Part shown: piece after piece, positions 9,418-16,610 of the stretch
How positions within the stretch are numbered: position 1 is the stretch's first letter
Layout: every line of letters starts with the position of its first letter
Origin: Sulfurimicrobium sp031426915
GTDB taxonomy: Bacteria > Pseudomonadota > Gammaproteobacteria > Burkholderiales > Sulfuricellaceae
Length of the DNA: 64,000 nucleotides
Direction of reading: 5' to 3'
Assembly: GCA_031426915.1 (NCBI GenBank)
Contig: JASJPB010000013.1
Span: 124,001 to 188,000, forward strand
Translations under genes and position numbers: made by a program
The notes under the pieces: model-generated
Told to the model about the DNA's origin: nothing
The model's database searches: none
The model's input: only the letters and a program-made list of their open reading frames with translations

Positions 9418-9420
9418 ATC

Positions 9421-10260
9421 ATGGGCAAGTTGTTCACATTAAAAAAATGGCTGACAGTAGATGAAACCGCTCGGCATCTTTCCATCGTACTTGGTGAAAA
9501 TGTTGCTGAGGCAGATGTAATCCAATTAGCCCTTGATCGGCATCTGCGCCTATCAGTTAATCTCCCTAGTGAAACTTACGCAAGACGTCTTGTTGGCGAA
9601 CCAATGGAAGCAAGTCGGTTCCTTGAAAGTATAGAAACCATAAGTTATGACAACAGCCTCCACATGCATGAAGGCAGTGTGATGGCTTATAAGGCGAAGG
9701 GCGACACGGTAAAACTTATTGGTATCTTTGATTTGCCAATGATGTTCACTGAAATAGAGAGAATTGAGGATAGACACCAATTGTTAATAAACGCATCTCC
9801 AATATTACCTAATGAAAATGCTTTTGGTGGTGTATGCATTTCCCGTCTTGATGGTGCGATTTTTGAGTTGATTGAAAGGTACTCTGAATCTCCGTATTAC
9901 GACGAAGAAGAATTCAATAAGAACCCGGATGGTTACAAAGAGCATTATGTCCCGTTGAATGAGTTTCCCAGTGATAGCTATTTTGTTGTACGCGCCGACG
10001 AGTTAAGGAAATTTGAAGCGTCAATAAACGGCGCAACTGAGCGCGCAGATAAACTCCTGACAACGACCGAGCGAAATACCCTGTTAACCATCCTCGGCAT
10101 TATGGCAAGAAAAGGATATGGAGTTGATTTGAGCAAGCCATACGAATGCGCCAAGGAAATCCACAGAGACGCCGATTTAATGGGCGTCAAAATAAGCGAT
10201 GACACCATAGCCGCAAAACTCAAGGAAGCGGCAAAAATTCTTGCAGAAAAATCCGAATAA
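9421..10260 (+). CDS. Hypothetical protein of the element (279 aa, low GC)
   Basis: Not recognised with confidence. The N-terminus KLFTLKKWLTVDETARHLS, followed by a segment on addition and ordering of residues (ADVIQLALDRHLRLSVNL), resembles proteins often found beside integrases in proteobacterial islands. It looks like a small DNA-binding-like head. The middle is rich in aromatic and acidic residues (RYSESPYYDEEEFNKNPDG). The C-terminal part (TTTERNTLLTILGIMARKG ... VKISDDTIAAKLKEAAKIL) looks helical and helix-turn-helix-like. No membrane segment is seen. Base composition is clearly more AT-rich than the integrase and replication genes on either side, which suggests separate acquisition. 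Confidence 0.7.
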   Translation: MGKLFTLKKWLTVDETARHLSIVLGENVAEADVIQLALDRHLRLSVNLPSETYARRLVGEPMEASRFLESIETISYDNSLHMHEGSVMAYKAKGDTVKLIGIFDLPMMFTEIERIEDRHQLLINASPILPNENAFGGVCISRLDGAIFELIERYSESPYYDEEEFNKNPDGYKEHYVPLNEFPSDSYFVVRADELRKFEASINGATERADKLLTTTERNTLLTILGIMARKGYGVDLSKPYECAKEIHRDADLMGVKISDDTIAAKLKEAAKILAEKSE

Positions 10261-10372
10261 AATCACTTTCTGCCGCCCGAATTCGGTTTTGTGATTCCGA
10301 ATCCGGACAATCCCGTAAGCAGTCGTTCTATTGTGAGCGCCATGTTCATCCCGTATCAGAAAGGACGGCAAC

Positions 10373-10600
10373 ATGGCACAGCACACCAACCCGAGCGCAA
10401 TTCCTGATGCACTCAAGAATTTTGACTGCCTCCCACGGTCCGCGCATATCCGCCAGCCGGTAGTCGAAGCCCTTTATGGCTGTTCCGCCGCAACCGTGTG
10501 GCGCATGGTAAAGCGCGGAACCATCCCAGCGCCCCGCAAGCTGTCAGACCGCGTAACCGCCTGGAACGTTGGCGAGCTGCGCGATGCCCTGGCGAGATAA
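10373..10600 (+). CDS. AlpA-like helix-turn-helix regulator/excisionase
   Basis: A 75-residue protein with an AlpA/MerR-like winged helix-turn-helix: RQPVVEALYGCSAATVWRMVKRGTIP... and then a basic segment ending TAWNVGELRDAL. In P4-like elements, AlpA proteins activate integrase or excision genes and serve as excisionases. The ribosome site GAAAGGA sits a few bases upstream of ATG 10373. It starts the rightward replication operon: the CHC2 gene begins 10 bases after its stop. Confidence 0.8.
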   Translation: MAQHTNPSAIPDALKNFDCLPRSAHIRQPVVEALYGCSAATVWRMVKRGTIPAPRKLSDRVTAWNVGELRDALAR

Positions 10601-10610
10601 GGGGGCAACC

Positions 10611-10919
10611 ATGAGATACGCGAACCCCACGCGGGGAAGAAATGCCTTCTCGTTCAAACGCGATCGCCTGCCAATTCCCGTCAAGTATTATGCCGAGCAG
10701 GACCTAAAATTGACTGGCGGCGGCGAATGGAAAAATGCCGTCTGCCCATTCCACCAAGACACCCGGCCTAGCCTGCGGGTGCGTCTCGATACCGGCGCTT
10801 TCCGCTGCATGGTGTGCGGGGCGCATGGCGGCGACGTGCTGGCTTTCCACATGCAACGCCATGGCCTGCGCTTCATCGAGGCCGCCAAGGCGCTAAGCGC
10901 ATGGGAGGGCGGGCGATGA
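10611..10919 (+). CDS. Stand-alone CHC2 zinc-finger primase-like protein
   Basis: A 102-residue protein that is essentially one CHC2-type zinc-binding domain, as at the N-terminus of DnaG-type primases. The ligands are C45, H48, C66 and C69 (CPFHQD ... FRCMVCGAHGG), followed by the conserved HGGDVLAFHMQRHG helix. The start is ATG 10611, preceded by GGGGG; an earlier in-frame ATG would overlap the alpA end and add unrelated residues. Its last bases overlap the start of the replication ATPase (ATGA). Zinc finger and Toprim/ATPase parts are therefore encoded as two coupled proteins instead of one chain. It probably recognises template DNA during element replication. Confidence 0.85.
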   Translation: MRYANPTRGRNAFSFKRDRLPIPVKYYAEQDLKLTGGGEWKNAVCPFHQDTRPSLRVRLDTGAFRCMVCGAHGGDVLAFHMQRHGLRFIEAAKALSAWEGGR

Positions 10920-12694
10920 ATGCAACCATGGAAACAGCCAAGGATGCGGCCCGCCGGTTGGCAAAAAACTGCATTGCCAAGGGCTTCAAGCCCCAAGCCC
11001 TCCACGAATACACGGACGAAAGCGGTTTCCCGGTTTACTGGCGAATCCGCTTAAAACACCCCGACACCGGGGAAAAGTGGATTCGGCCAATGAAGCATGA
11101 CGGGGTGGCTTTCGTCCTTGGCGAGCCGCCCTTCCCGGAAGGGGGAAAACCCCTTTACCTCCTTCACAGGCTAGTAGCGAACCCCGGCGCCCCGGCCTGG
11201 ATCGGCGAAGGGGAGCAGTGCGCAGAAACCCTGGACAAGTTGGGCGTATTGGCGACGACCAGCGGCGCGGCAGATTCGACGGAAAAAGCCGACTGGTCAA
11301 TCATGGCCGGGCGTACCGTGACGATCTGGCCGGATAACGACGAAGCCGGGCGGCGGTATGCGGAAACGGTCGCGCGGATTCTGCAAGGGCTGGGGTGCAT
11401 CGTTCGAGTGGTGGACGTGGACGCCCTGAACCTCCCCCACAAGGGTGACGTGGTGGACTGGTTGGCCACCCATTCAAACGCCGCACAAGGCGACTTGGAG
11501 GGCTTGCCGGTGGTTGCCTATCGGCCCACCCAAGAAACCCAGCCAGCGGACGAATACGGCGTTACCGTTCGGCTTATCAGAGGCAGCGACGTGACGCCGG
11601 AGCCGGTGTCGTGGTTATGGAACGGGTGGCTGGCCGCCGGGAAAATGCACGTTCTGGGCGGTGCACCGGGAACCGGAAAAACGACTATTGCCATGAGCCT
11701 CGCCGCGACGGTGACAGCCGGCGGACGCTGGCCGGATGCCAGCCGCTCCCTAGCCGGGAATGCCATTATCTGGTCCGGTGAAGACGATCCCGCCGACACC
11801 CTGATTCCACGGCTTGCCCTGTCTGGGGCTGACCTGTCCCGCGTATATTTCATTGCTGATGTGCGGGAGGGCAACGAACGGCGATCTTTTGACCCGGCAA
11901 AGGACATGGAGATGCTTCGGTACAGGCTCGCGGAGATTGGCGACGTGCGCTTGTTGATCGTTGACCCAATCGTTTCGGCCATCGCCGGGGACAGTCACAA
12001 GAACGCGGAAGTCCGGCGAGGACTGCAACCGTTGGCCGACTTGGCCGCTTCGATGCGCTGCGCGCTGCTGGGCATCACACATTTCAGCAAGGGAACTGGC
12101 GGACGTGACCCGGTGGAACGACTCACAGGAAGCTTGGCCTTCGGCGCGCTGGCCCGTGTGGTGCTCGTGGCCGCCAAACACCAGGAAGAAGGGGAGGACG
12201 GGCGCATTGTGCGGCTATTCCTTCGCGCCAAGTCCAACATTGGGCCAGATGATGGCGGTTTTGAATATGACTTGCAGCAGGGGGAACTGAAAACCCATCC
12301 GGGGATATTCGCTTCCGCCGTGGCTTGGGGTAACTCCGTCGATGGTGCGGCACGTGACCTACTCGCTACCGCTGATGCGACATCCGACACAGACGAGAGA
12401 GACGCTGTAGAGAATGCCAAGCAGTTTCTTCGTGACTTGCTGGCGGGTGGGCCGGTGTCGGCAAAGCAGGTAGATGCAGATATTCGTGGCGCAGGCTACG
12501 CACCCAGAACAATCAACCGGGCAAAAAAACTGGTTGGCGCCATAAGCTACAAAGAGGGGAAAACGTGGTTTTGGCGAATCGAGGGAACGGCCCATTTCGG
12601 TCAAGATTGCCAACCTTGCCAAGAAATCTTAACAAGAAATGTTGGCAATCTTGGCAATGTTGAATCGAAATCGCTGGTGGAGGTGGAAATATGA
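10916..12694 (+). CDS. Replication protein: Toprim-like plus RepA/RecA-like AAA ATPase
   Basis: A 592-residue protein. Residues 1-210 resemble phage/plasmid primase-helicases with a Toprim-like segment (WIGEGEQCAETLDKLG ... VTIWPDNDEAGRRYAE). Residues 235-430 form an AAA_25/RepA-like helicase core, with Walker A GGAPGTGKTT near residue 248 and Walker B LLIVDPIVS near 345. An SLAFGALARVVLVAAK sensor segment follows. The C-terminus (TRNVGNLGNVES) is encoded by a dyad repeat array. ATG 10916 overlaps the CHC2 stop, giving translational coupling. Together with the CHC2 protein it probably replicates the excised element. Confidence 0.88.
   Translation: MNATMETAKDAARRLAKNCIAKGFKPQALHEYTDESGFPVYWRIRLKHPDTGEKWIRPMKHDGVAFVLGEPPFPEGGKPLYLLHRLVANPGAPAWIGEGEQCAETLDKLGVLATTSGAADSTEKADWSIMAGRTVTIWPDNDEAGRRYAETVARILQGLGCIVRVVDVDALNLPHKGDVVDWLATHSNAAQGDLEGLPVVAYRPTQETQPADEYGVTVRLIRGSDVTPEPVSWLWNGWLAAGKMHVLGGAPGTGKTTIAMSLAATVTAGGRWPDASRSLAGNAIIWSGEDDPADTLIPRLALSGADLSRVYFIADVREGNERRSFDPAKDMEMLRYRLAEIGDVRLLIVDPIVSAIAGDSHKNAEVRRGLQPLADLAASMRCALLGITHFSKGTGGRDPVERLTGSLAFGALARVVLVAAKHQEEGEDGRIVRLFLRAKSNIGPDDGGFEYDLQQGELKTHPGIFASAVAWGNSVDGAARDLLATADATSDTDERDAVENAKQFLRDLLAGGPVSAKQVDADIRGAGYAPRTINRAKKLVGAISYKEGKTWFWRIEGTAHFGQDCQPCQEILTRNVGNLGNVESKSLVEVEI
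12602..12657. repeat. Dyad repeat array inside the replication gene (possible origin)
   Basis: A perfect 13-base inverted repeat (caagattgccaac at 12602-12614, gttggcaatcttg at 12641-12653) spans 26 bases. Within it, TTGCCAA occurs at 12607 and 12616, and its complement TTGGCAA at 12642 and 12651, each pair spaced by 9 bases. The symmetry lies at the 3' end of the replication ATPase gene. It could be an origin with iteron-like sites, a protein-binding operator, or an mRNA hairpin. Confidence 0.6.
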
Positions 12695-13236
12695 ACCCGG
12701 CTGAAATCATCATGCAGGCAAAGTGGGACGGGGTGAATCTTGCCTTGTCCCCTGCTGGCACCATCAAGGCTACCGGCGACCAGGACGCTATCAGCCGGTG
12801 GCTGGAAATCATCCGCGAACACAAGAATGGGATTGTCGCCTCACTTCGCGGAGCTGATCTACCAGAACCGGAAAATGACGCCCGGCATTTCCGCTGGCTG
12901 ATCCATTTCCCTGAACGCGATCCAGTAGAAACCACTTGCCTGCCCGAACCGACTCACGCCGAAGTGCTGACGATGTACCCCGACGCCATCGCAGCGGAAC
13001 CGATACCGGAACGCACCAGGCGCAAGACAACGCCGGAGCAGGAAACGGAATTGCGGGCGCTGGTGGCTTCGGTGGGTGCTGCCTATGCATTCACCCATGC
13101 AGAACAGAAAGAAGCCCTTACGCTGGCGCTGAACGATTCTGACGTGGCATTGATGAGCTATCGGGCGACAGCAGCGGGAGAACCGGACATTAACCTTGAA
13201 CGCTGGCCGGGCCTAATTCAGAAAGGGGGTAAATGA
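12691..13236 (+). CDS. Phage-type protein with TubC-like N-terminal domain
   Basis: A 181-residue protein. The first about 50 residues (AEIIMQAKWDGVNLALSP, then a segment ending WLEIIREHKNGIVASL) match the pattern of the TubC N-terminal docking domain, which also occurs in many proteins of phages and islands unconnected with polyketide synthesis. The rest is not recognised; a helical C-terminal part (TTPEQETELRALVASVG ...) is seen. It overlaps the replication gene by ATGA and the next gene by ATGATG, so it is co-translated. A partner-binding or regulatory role in replication is a guess. Confidence 0.7.
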   Translation: MNPAEIIMQAKWDGVNLALSPAGTIKATGDQDAISRWLEIIREHKNGIVASLRGADLPEPENDARHFRWLIHFPERDPVETTCLPEPTHAEVLTMYPDAIAAEPIPERTRRKTTPEQETELRALVASVGAAYAFTHAEQKEALTLALNDSDVALMSYRATAAGEPDINLERWPGLIQKGGK

Positions 13237-14027
13237 TGGCGACCAAACCAAAGAAGGCGGATAAACCAGATAGCGAACTGCTGGCGCGAAAAAATTATGA
13301 AATGGAAATCAGGGAAGATGACGCCCCCAAACAGGTCGCTAGAAAATATGCCCAGCTTGCAATATCCCCCGTGATTGCGGCGATTCGTGTCTTCGGTAGC
13401 GCGGACAGCAACATAAAGCCATGGGATGAAGTTGACATACCAAGCATGATGGATGAACTACGCGCTCAAGCGGAGGCGGTGAATCGTGGCGACCTGACCC
13501 ATGTTGAGGCCATGCTGATGAATCAGGCAACGGCATTGCAAACCCTATTCGCCCGCCTGACAGAAAGAGCAATGGGGCAGCAGCACATGCCAAACCTTGA
13601 GAGCTTCATGCGCATGGCGCTGCGGGCGCAATCGCAATGCCGGGCTACCCTGGAAACGCTTGCGAACATCAAGAACCCGCCGGTAGTTTTTGCCAAGCAG
13701 GCCAACATCGCGCACGGGCACCAGCAAGTGAACAATGGAACCGCGCCACACGCGCACGCGGAGAAAACAGTAATCCAGCAGAACGAACTATTAGAGGCAC
13801 AACATGGCGGCGAGACAATGGACATCAGAACAGCGGGCGCGACAATCGGCGCTGATCCGGCAATGGCGACCGTGGGAGAAATCAACCGGACTAGAACGCC
13901 AGAAGGCAAGGCGGCATCCTCTCTTAATGCATTCAAGGGCGGATTGCGGCAGGAATTGCGGGAGTTATCCAAAAGCGTGAATGCGATGCTGAGAGAACAG
14001 CGGGAAAGGTTGAAGCATATCGGGTAG
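13233..14027 (+). CDS. Phage/island protein with conserved QQVNNG-type segment
   Basis: A 264-residue soluble protein; starts at 13233 and 13236 are both possible (ATGATGG). The middle contains AKQANIAHGHQQVNNGTAP, a segment I recognise as recurrent in uncharacterised phage and genomic island proteins, usually near integrases or replication genes. The N-terminal half is helical (EAMLMNQATALQTLFARL). The C-terminus is a basic helix (GLRQELRELSKSVNAMLREQ). It ends the rightward replication operon. Function unknown; a structural or DNA-binding role is only inferred from the setting. Confidence 0.75.
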   Translation: MMATKPKKADKPDSELLARKNYEMEIREDDAPKQVARKYAQLAISPVIAAIRVFGSADSNIKPWDEVDIPSMMDELRAQAEAVNRGDLTHVEAMLMNQATALQTLFARLTERAMGQQHMPNLESFMRMALRAQSQCRATLETLANIKNPPVVFAKQANIAHGHQQVNNGTAPHAHAEKTVIQQNELLEAQHGGETMDIRTAGATIGADPAMATVGEINRTRTPEGKAASSLNAFKGGLRQELRELSKSVNAMLREQRERLKHIG

Positions 14028-14148
14028 GGTTTGGGTTGGCGGCCCATTATGATCAAAGGAGGCGTATTCGAGTGGGGTTGTTTCTATTATGGAGGGGAAA
14101 GGACTTGGCTTTTCAGAAATAGCACCGCGCGCTAGCACTTGGCGTTGG

Positions 14149-14529
14149 TCATGAAAGAATCCTATTGATAACAGCGGTGTATTCCTGTCGTCTTGAAGGG
14201 GCAAAGTACGCATTTGCAAACAAATATGCGTCTTTCCAATTCGGATAAGCCATTGAAAATGTATTAAGCAACTCCTCAAGTTTTAAAACAATGTCGTCAA
14301 CCGTAGATGACTCCAGTATTTTTCCATCAAGCATCATTCCAATGATCGTATATTTCAAAGATGAAAGGAATTTTTCGTATGCTATTGCGCCCTTATCCCT
14401 TCCAAACCATGTCGTTTTTCCAGCATCGCTTGACACATCAGCCATCGCCATTACCAGTTTTTGAAGCGCGGCAAATGAATGTGGATATAAAATTGGAAGT
14501 TGCTCTTGGTATAGTCTGATTCCAGCCAT
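14149..14529 (-). CDS. Hypothetical cargo protein (126 aa)
   Basis: Not recognised. A soluble, mostly helical protein beginning MAGIRLYQEQLPILYPHSF, with segments ADVSSDAGKTTWFGRDKG and LEELLNTFSMAYPNWKDAY. No signal peptide, metal motif or membrane segment is seen. Its ATG directly follows the TAA of the 32-aa peptide gene upstream (TAAATG), so it is the last gene of a three-gene minus-strand operon. AT-rich codon use separates it from the replication genes. By position it could be an immunity or effector protein, but nothing in the sequence proves that. Confidence 0.65.
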   Translation of the reverse strand: MAGIRLYQEQLPILYPHSFAALQKLVMAMADVSSDAGKTTWFGRDKGAIAYEKFLSSLKYTIIGMMLDGKILESSTVDDIVLKLEELLNTFSMAYPNWKDAYLFANAYFAPSRRQEYTAVINRILS

Positions 14530-14628
14530 TTATGGTTTACTCCATTCGACCACTACACCTGACTTTATACTGTTCATTAGGGCTGCAATGAGCAGAAAAT
14601 ACCATATTGCATTAACAAAACCCGCCAT
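14530..14628 (-). CDS. 32-aa single-span membrane peptide
   Basis: A short open frame reading from ATG at 14628 to TAA at 14530. It starts MAGFVNAIWYFLLIAALMN and ends in SGVVVEWSKP. The first half is one clear hydrophobic span. The start overlaps the last codons of the secreted-protein gene upstream, and the stop is immediately followed by the ATG of the 126-aa gene. This close fit on both sides supports real translation. Single-span peptides of this size are typical of toxins, phage lysis or regulatory peptides, or membrane adaptors. Which one applies is unknown. Confidence 0.5.
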   Translation of the reverse strand: MAGFVNAIWYFLLIAALMNSIKSGVVVEWSKP

Positions 14629-14965
14629 GTTTTCTACACATGATCTTTGCATGTTGCAAGCACTTTAAAATAGAATTGAACCTATTTCTATGATAAAGGA
14701 CGCATGATGTTCTATCTGCATCGTCTTTTATTGCTCGACAGTCTTCTATCGCCGCCGTTACTTCCCATTTTCTTTCCACGCTCATTTCAAGAGCAACGTG
14801 CTGTTTTACCCAAAAACCTTTGGGATCAAAGCGTTCTTTGTAGGTAGAAATAATTCCGTCTGGTTGGCAACCTACAAGATCAATATCAATGTCTGACGCC
14901 GAACTTACTCCGACAATACCCATTTGGAGCAAGCAGAATAATATCGAATTTAAAATCTTTATCAT
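14612..14965 (-). CDS. Small secreted cysteine-rich protein
   Basis: A 117-residue protein with an N-terminal signal peptide (MIKILNSILFCLLQMGIVG, cleavage probably after VSSA). The mature part has six cysteines (DLVGCQPD, EDCRAIK, TSCVLYH, LKCLQHAKIMC, and the C-terminal residue). That pattern fits a disulfide-bonded periplasmic or secreted protein. The start at 14965 is supported by GGGAGG eight bases upstream; an upstream in-frame start lacks this and would bury the signal peptide. First gene of a minus-strand operon with the 32-aa membrane peptide and the 126-aa protein. Family not recognised. Confidence 0.65.
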   Translation of the reverse strand: MIKILNSILFCLLQMGIVGVSSASDIDIDLVGCQPDGIISTYKERFDPKGFWVKQHVALEMSVERKWEVTAAIEDCRAIKDDADRTSCVLYHRNRFNSILKCLQHAKIMCRKHGGFC

Positions 14966-15323
14966 AGCGTCCTCCCGTTCCAAGCCCAAACAACATGGTG
15001 GAGCACCTGTAGCGATTCGGACTTTCCATTTCCGAGCACATGCGGCTCAAGCACATGGGACATTCTGGAAGCACGAACTTATCATTCTTCATTGGTAAAA
15101 CCCATAGGGGAAACGCTGATATTGGCTCACGCATTCCACGTTCAATTGAGCAGGAGGCTGAGATATACTCCTTCGCTGGTTTCCAGAGAGGCAGTATCCA
15201 TTTTGGTATCCACGGAAACAGGCTGAATCGGCGGCACGTGGTCCGGTACGCAAAGAAGTGGTACGTACGGAAAGGCTGAATCCCGCAAAGGATGGCCGGT
15301 GGCATGATGGCATCATGGCAAGG
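14966..15323. other. No confident gene; presumed promoter region
   Basis: About 360 bases of mixed composition between two minus-strand genes. Frames on both strands here lack ribosome sites or run into the signal-peptide gene, so I call none. The stretch presumably holds the promoter of the minus-strand cargo operon. No clear promoter, repeat or RNA could be picked out by eye. Confidence 0.4.
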
Positions 15324-15563
15324 CTAGTCCCCCTGGTACGATTCCGCTAATCTGAGCCAGTAGGCTTCGCCCTCTTCCGCTGCTCGCTGCGCGTGAAAAG
15401 GTATTTGTGAGAGCCGCTCTTTTAAGCGTTGCGACTCCAATTGGCGTCCAATCTTCCATCTTTCCAAGGTTTCTTCTGGAGTCTCGTGGGGTAATGAGCT
15501 TGGAAAGTCCCCGTTGGCGAAGTGTTCTAGCGATTCCGCTTCGGATGCTGTTGAAGTCTTCAT
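15324..15563 (-). CDS. Hypothetical charged protein (79 aa)
   Basis: Not recognised. Starts MKTSTASEAESLEHFANG at ATG 15563, chosen because GGAG lies about nine bases upstream. Longer in-frame starts exist (15581, 15608) without a good site. The chain is strongly charged and probably helical (RWKIGRQLESQRLKERLSQ, then AEEGEAYWLRLAESY). No cysteine or membrane span. It is a cargo gene of the integrated element, in the same direction as the secreted-protein operon but 360 bases upstream of it. Shortness leaves some doubt that it is real. Confidence 0.5.
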   Translation of the reverse strand: MKTSTASEAESLEHFANGDFPSSLPHETPEETLERWKIGRQLESQRLKERLSQIPFHAQRAAEEGEAYWLRLAESYQGD

Positions 15564-15857
15564 TTGTAAACTCCGTTCCATCTGGCCGCTCAAAGCGGAT
15601 GTTCCCACAGGTGAGTGGGGGGCTACCGAATTACCCGCGTTACCAGGATAATCCTACCCTTCTGCCGCATGGACGGCACGTGGAATTCTTGCTATATTTC
15701 AGCAACCCTTCCGCCAACTGAACCACATATGGCAATTGGAGCCGGACTGTCGTAGATGGCGCAAGGGTTGTCTCTTTGTTGCATACCTAAAGCAACCCGT
15801 CTTTCGCCATTCTTCAAGTTTTTCTGTTTGGCACCTTTCCCAAGGAAGGGACGCATC

Positions 15858-16289
15858 ATGCAATGGAAAGATGAGTATTCGGTGGGAATACTCGAAATCG
15901 ACAACCAGCATAAACTGCTGCTGCGCAGCTTTTCCGTCATCGAAGAATCAATCAAATTAGATTCGGGGTGGTCAAACACCCACTATGCGATAGTTGAGCT
16001 GATGCAATTGGCGCGGACGCACTTCGACTTCGAGGAAGCGATAATGCGCATGTTCGGGTATCCCGGAACGGAGGCGCATCGAAAGGAACATCGACATTTC
16101 TTTGCTAAAGTGGACAGCATTGAGCACCACTCCCTAAAAGAGACTGCCGAAGTCGAGATGGTTCAATTCATGCGGGACTGGCTGAAAGAGCACATGATGG
16201 GGCATGACGAAGGCTATGCAGAGCACATCTTCTCTGGAGCCAAGATTGTAAAATCAACTAATCTGGACGAAGCGATTCAAGCAAAGTGA
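15858..16289 (+). CDS. Bacteriohemerythrin
   Basis: A 143-residue single-domain hemerythrin that binds oxygen at a non-heme di-iron site. All seven ligand positions are present with normal spacing: H18 (IDNQHKLLL), H55 and E59 (THFDFEEAIM), H74 and H78 (HRKEHRHFF), H112 and D117 (KEHMMGHDE). The start ATG 15858 has a good purine-rich site (AAGGAAGGG) upstream. Family roles include oxygen storage, delivery or sensing in microaerophilic bacteria. It lies inside the integrated element near its right end as a lone plus-strand gene, so it is probably cargo that helps the host rather than part of the mobility functions. Confidence 0.93.
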   Translation: MQWKDEYSVGILEIDNQHKLLLRSFSVIEESIKLDSGWSNTHYAIVELMQLARTHFDFEEAIMRMFGYPGTEAHRKEHRHFFAKVDSIEHHSLKETAEVEMVQFMRDWLKEHMMGHDEGYAEHIFSGAKIVKSTNLDEAIQAK

Positions 16290-16527
16290 TGTCAGCGCCT
16301 GGACTCTTGCAAGATGATAGCGACGTGCTGGCGAAGCTTATTTTCTTGACAAGGTATGGCTTGTATTTTACCGTCGGGGTGCGGTCAACTTCGCCACACT
16401 TGCTGGCTATCAATGCCCCCAGGTCAATGGCCTCTTGGCCGCATTTATTTTTCTGCTCGCCAAGTGGAATCAACGCCTTCTTGCACGTTGCAGGAAAGCG
16501 CGACAAAATGCCCCCAGCAACGCAAAT
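16290..16527. other. Right end of the element, no confident gene
   Basis: The region between the hemerythrin stop and the right arm repeats. Frames exist on both strands but none has a ribosome site with a plausible start. The minus-strand frame would have to begin inside the arm-site repeats. I see no clear terminator for the hemerythrin gene. Confidence 0.4.
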
Positions 16528-16550
16528 TTGAGTAGCTACATGAGTAGCTA
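16528..16550. repeat. Right integrase arm-type repeats (TGAGTAGCTA)
   Basis: Two exact copies of TGAGTAGCTA at 16529-16538 and 16541-16550, spaced by 12 bases, 61 bases before the attR core. Bases 16528-16548 are identical to 7623-7643. This mirrors the left array and marks the inner part of the right attachment site. Confidence 0.7.
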
Positions 16551-16610
16551 TATCTGATTCCGAATAACCTAAGCCGCGCCAATGCATGTTGTCCGGCACA
16601 TTTACATCTT

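Noticed and set aside
15040..15279. Plus-strand frame of 79 codons in the cargo zone
   Set aside because: No ribosome site, no recognisable fold, and it is opposite the promoter region of the minus-strand operon.
14886..15305. Minus-strand frame with CPMC ... YRC cysteines near 15,050
   Set aside because: It looks faintly zinc-finger-like but lacks a ribosome site and runs through the start and signal peptide of the secreted protein gene.
16258..16599. Minus-strand frame of 113 codons at the right end of the element
   Set aside because: Its only start codons lie right of the arm repeats at the att junction, with no ribosome site, and it overlaps the hemerythrin end. Kept out, though a remnant gene is not excluded.
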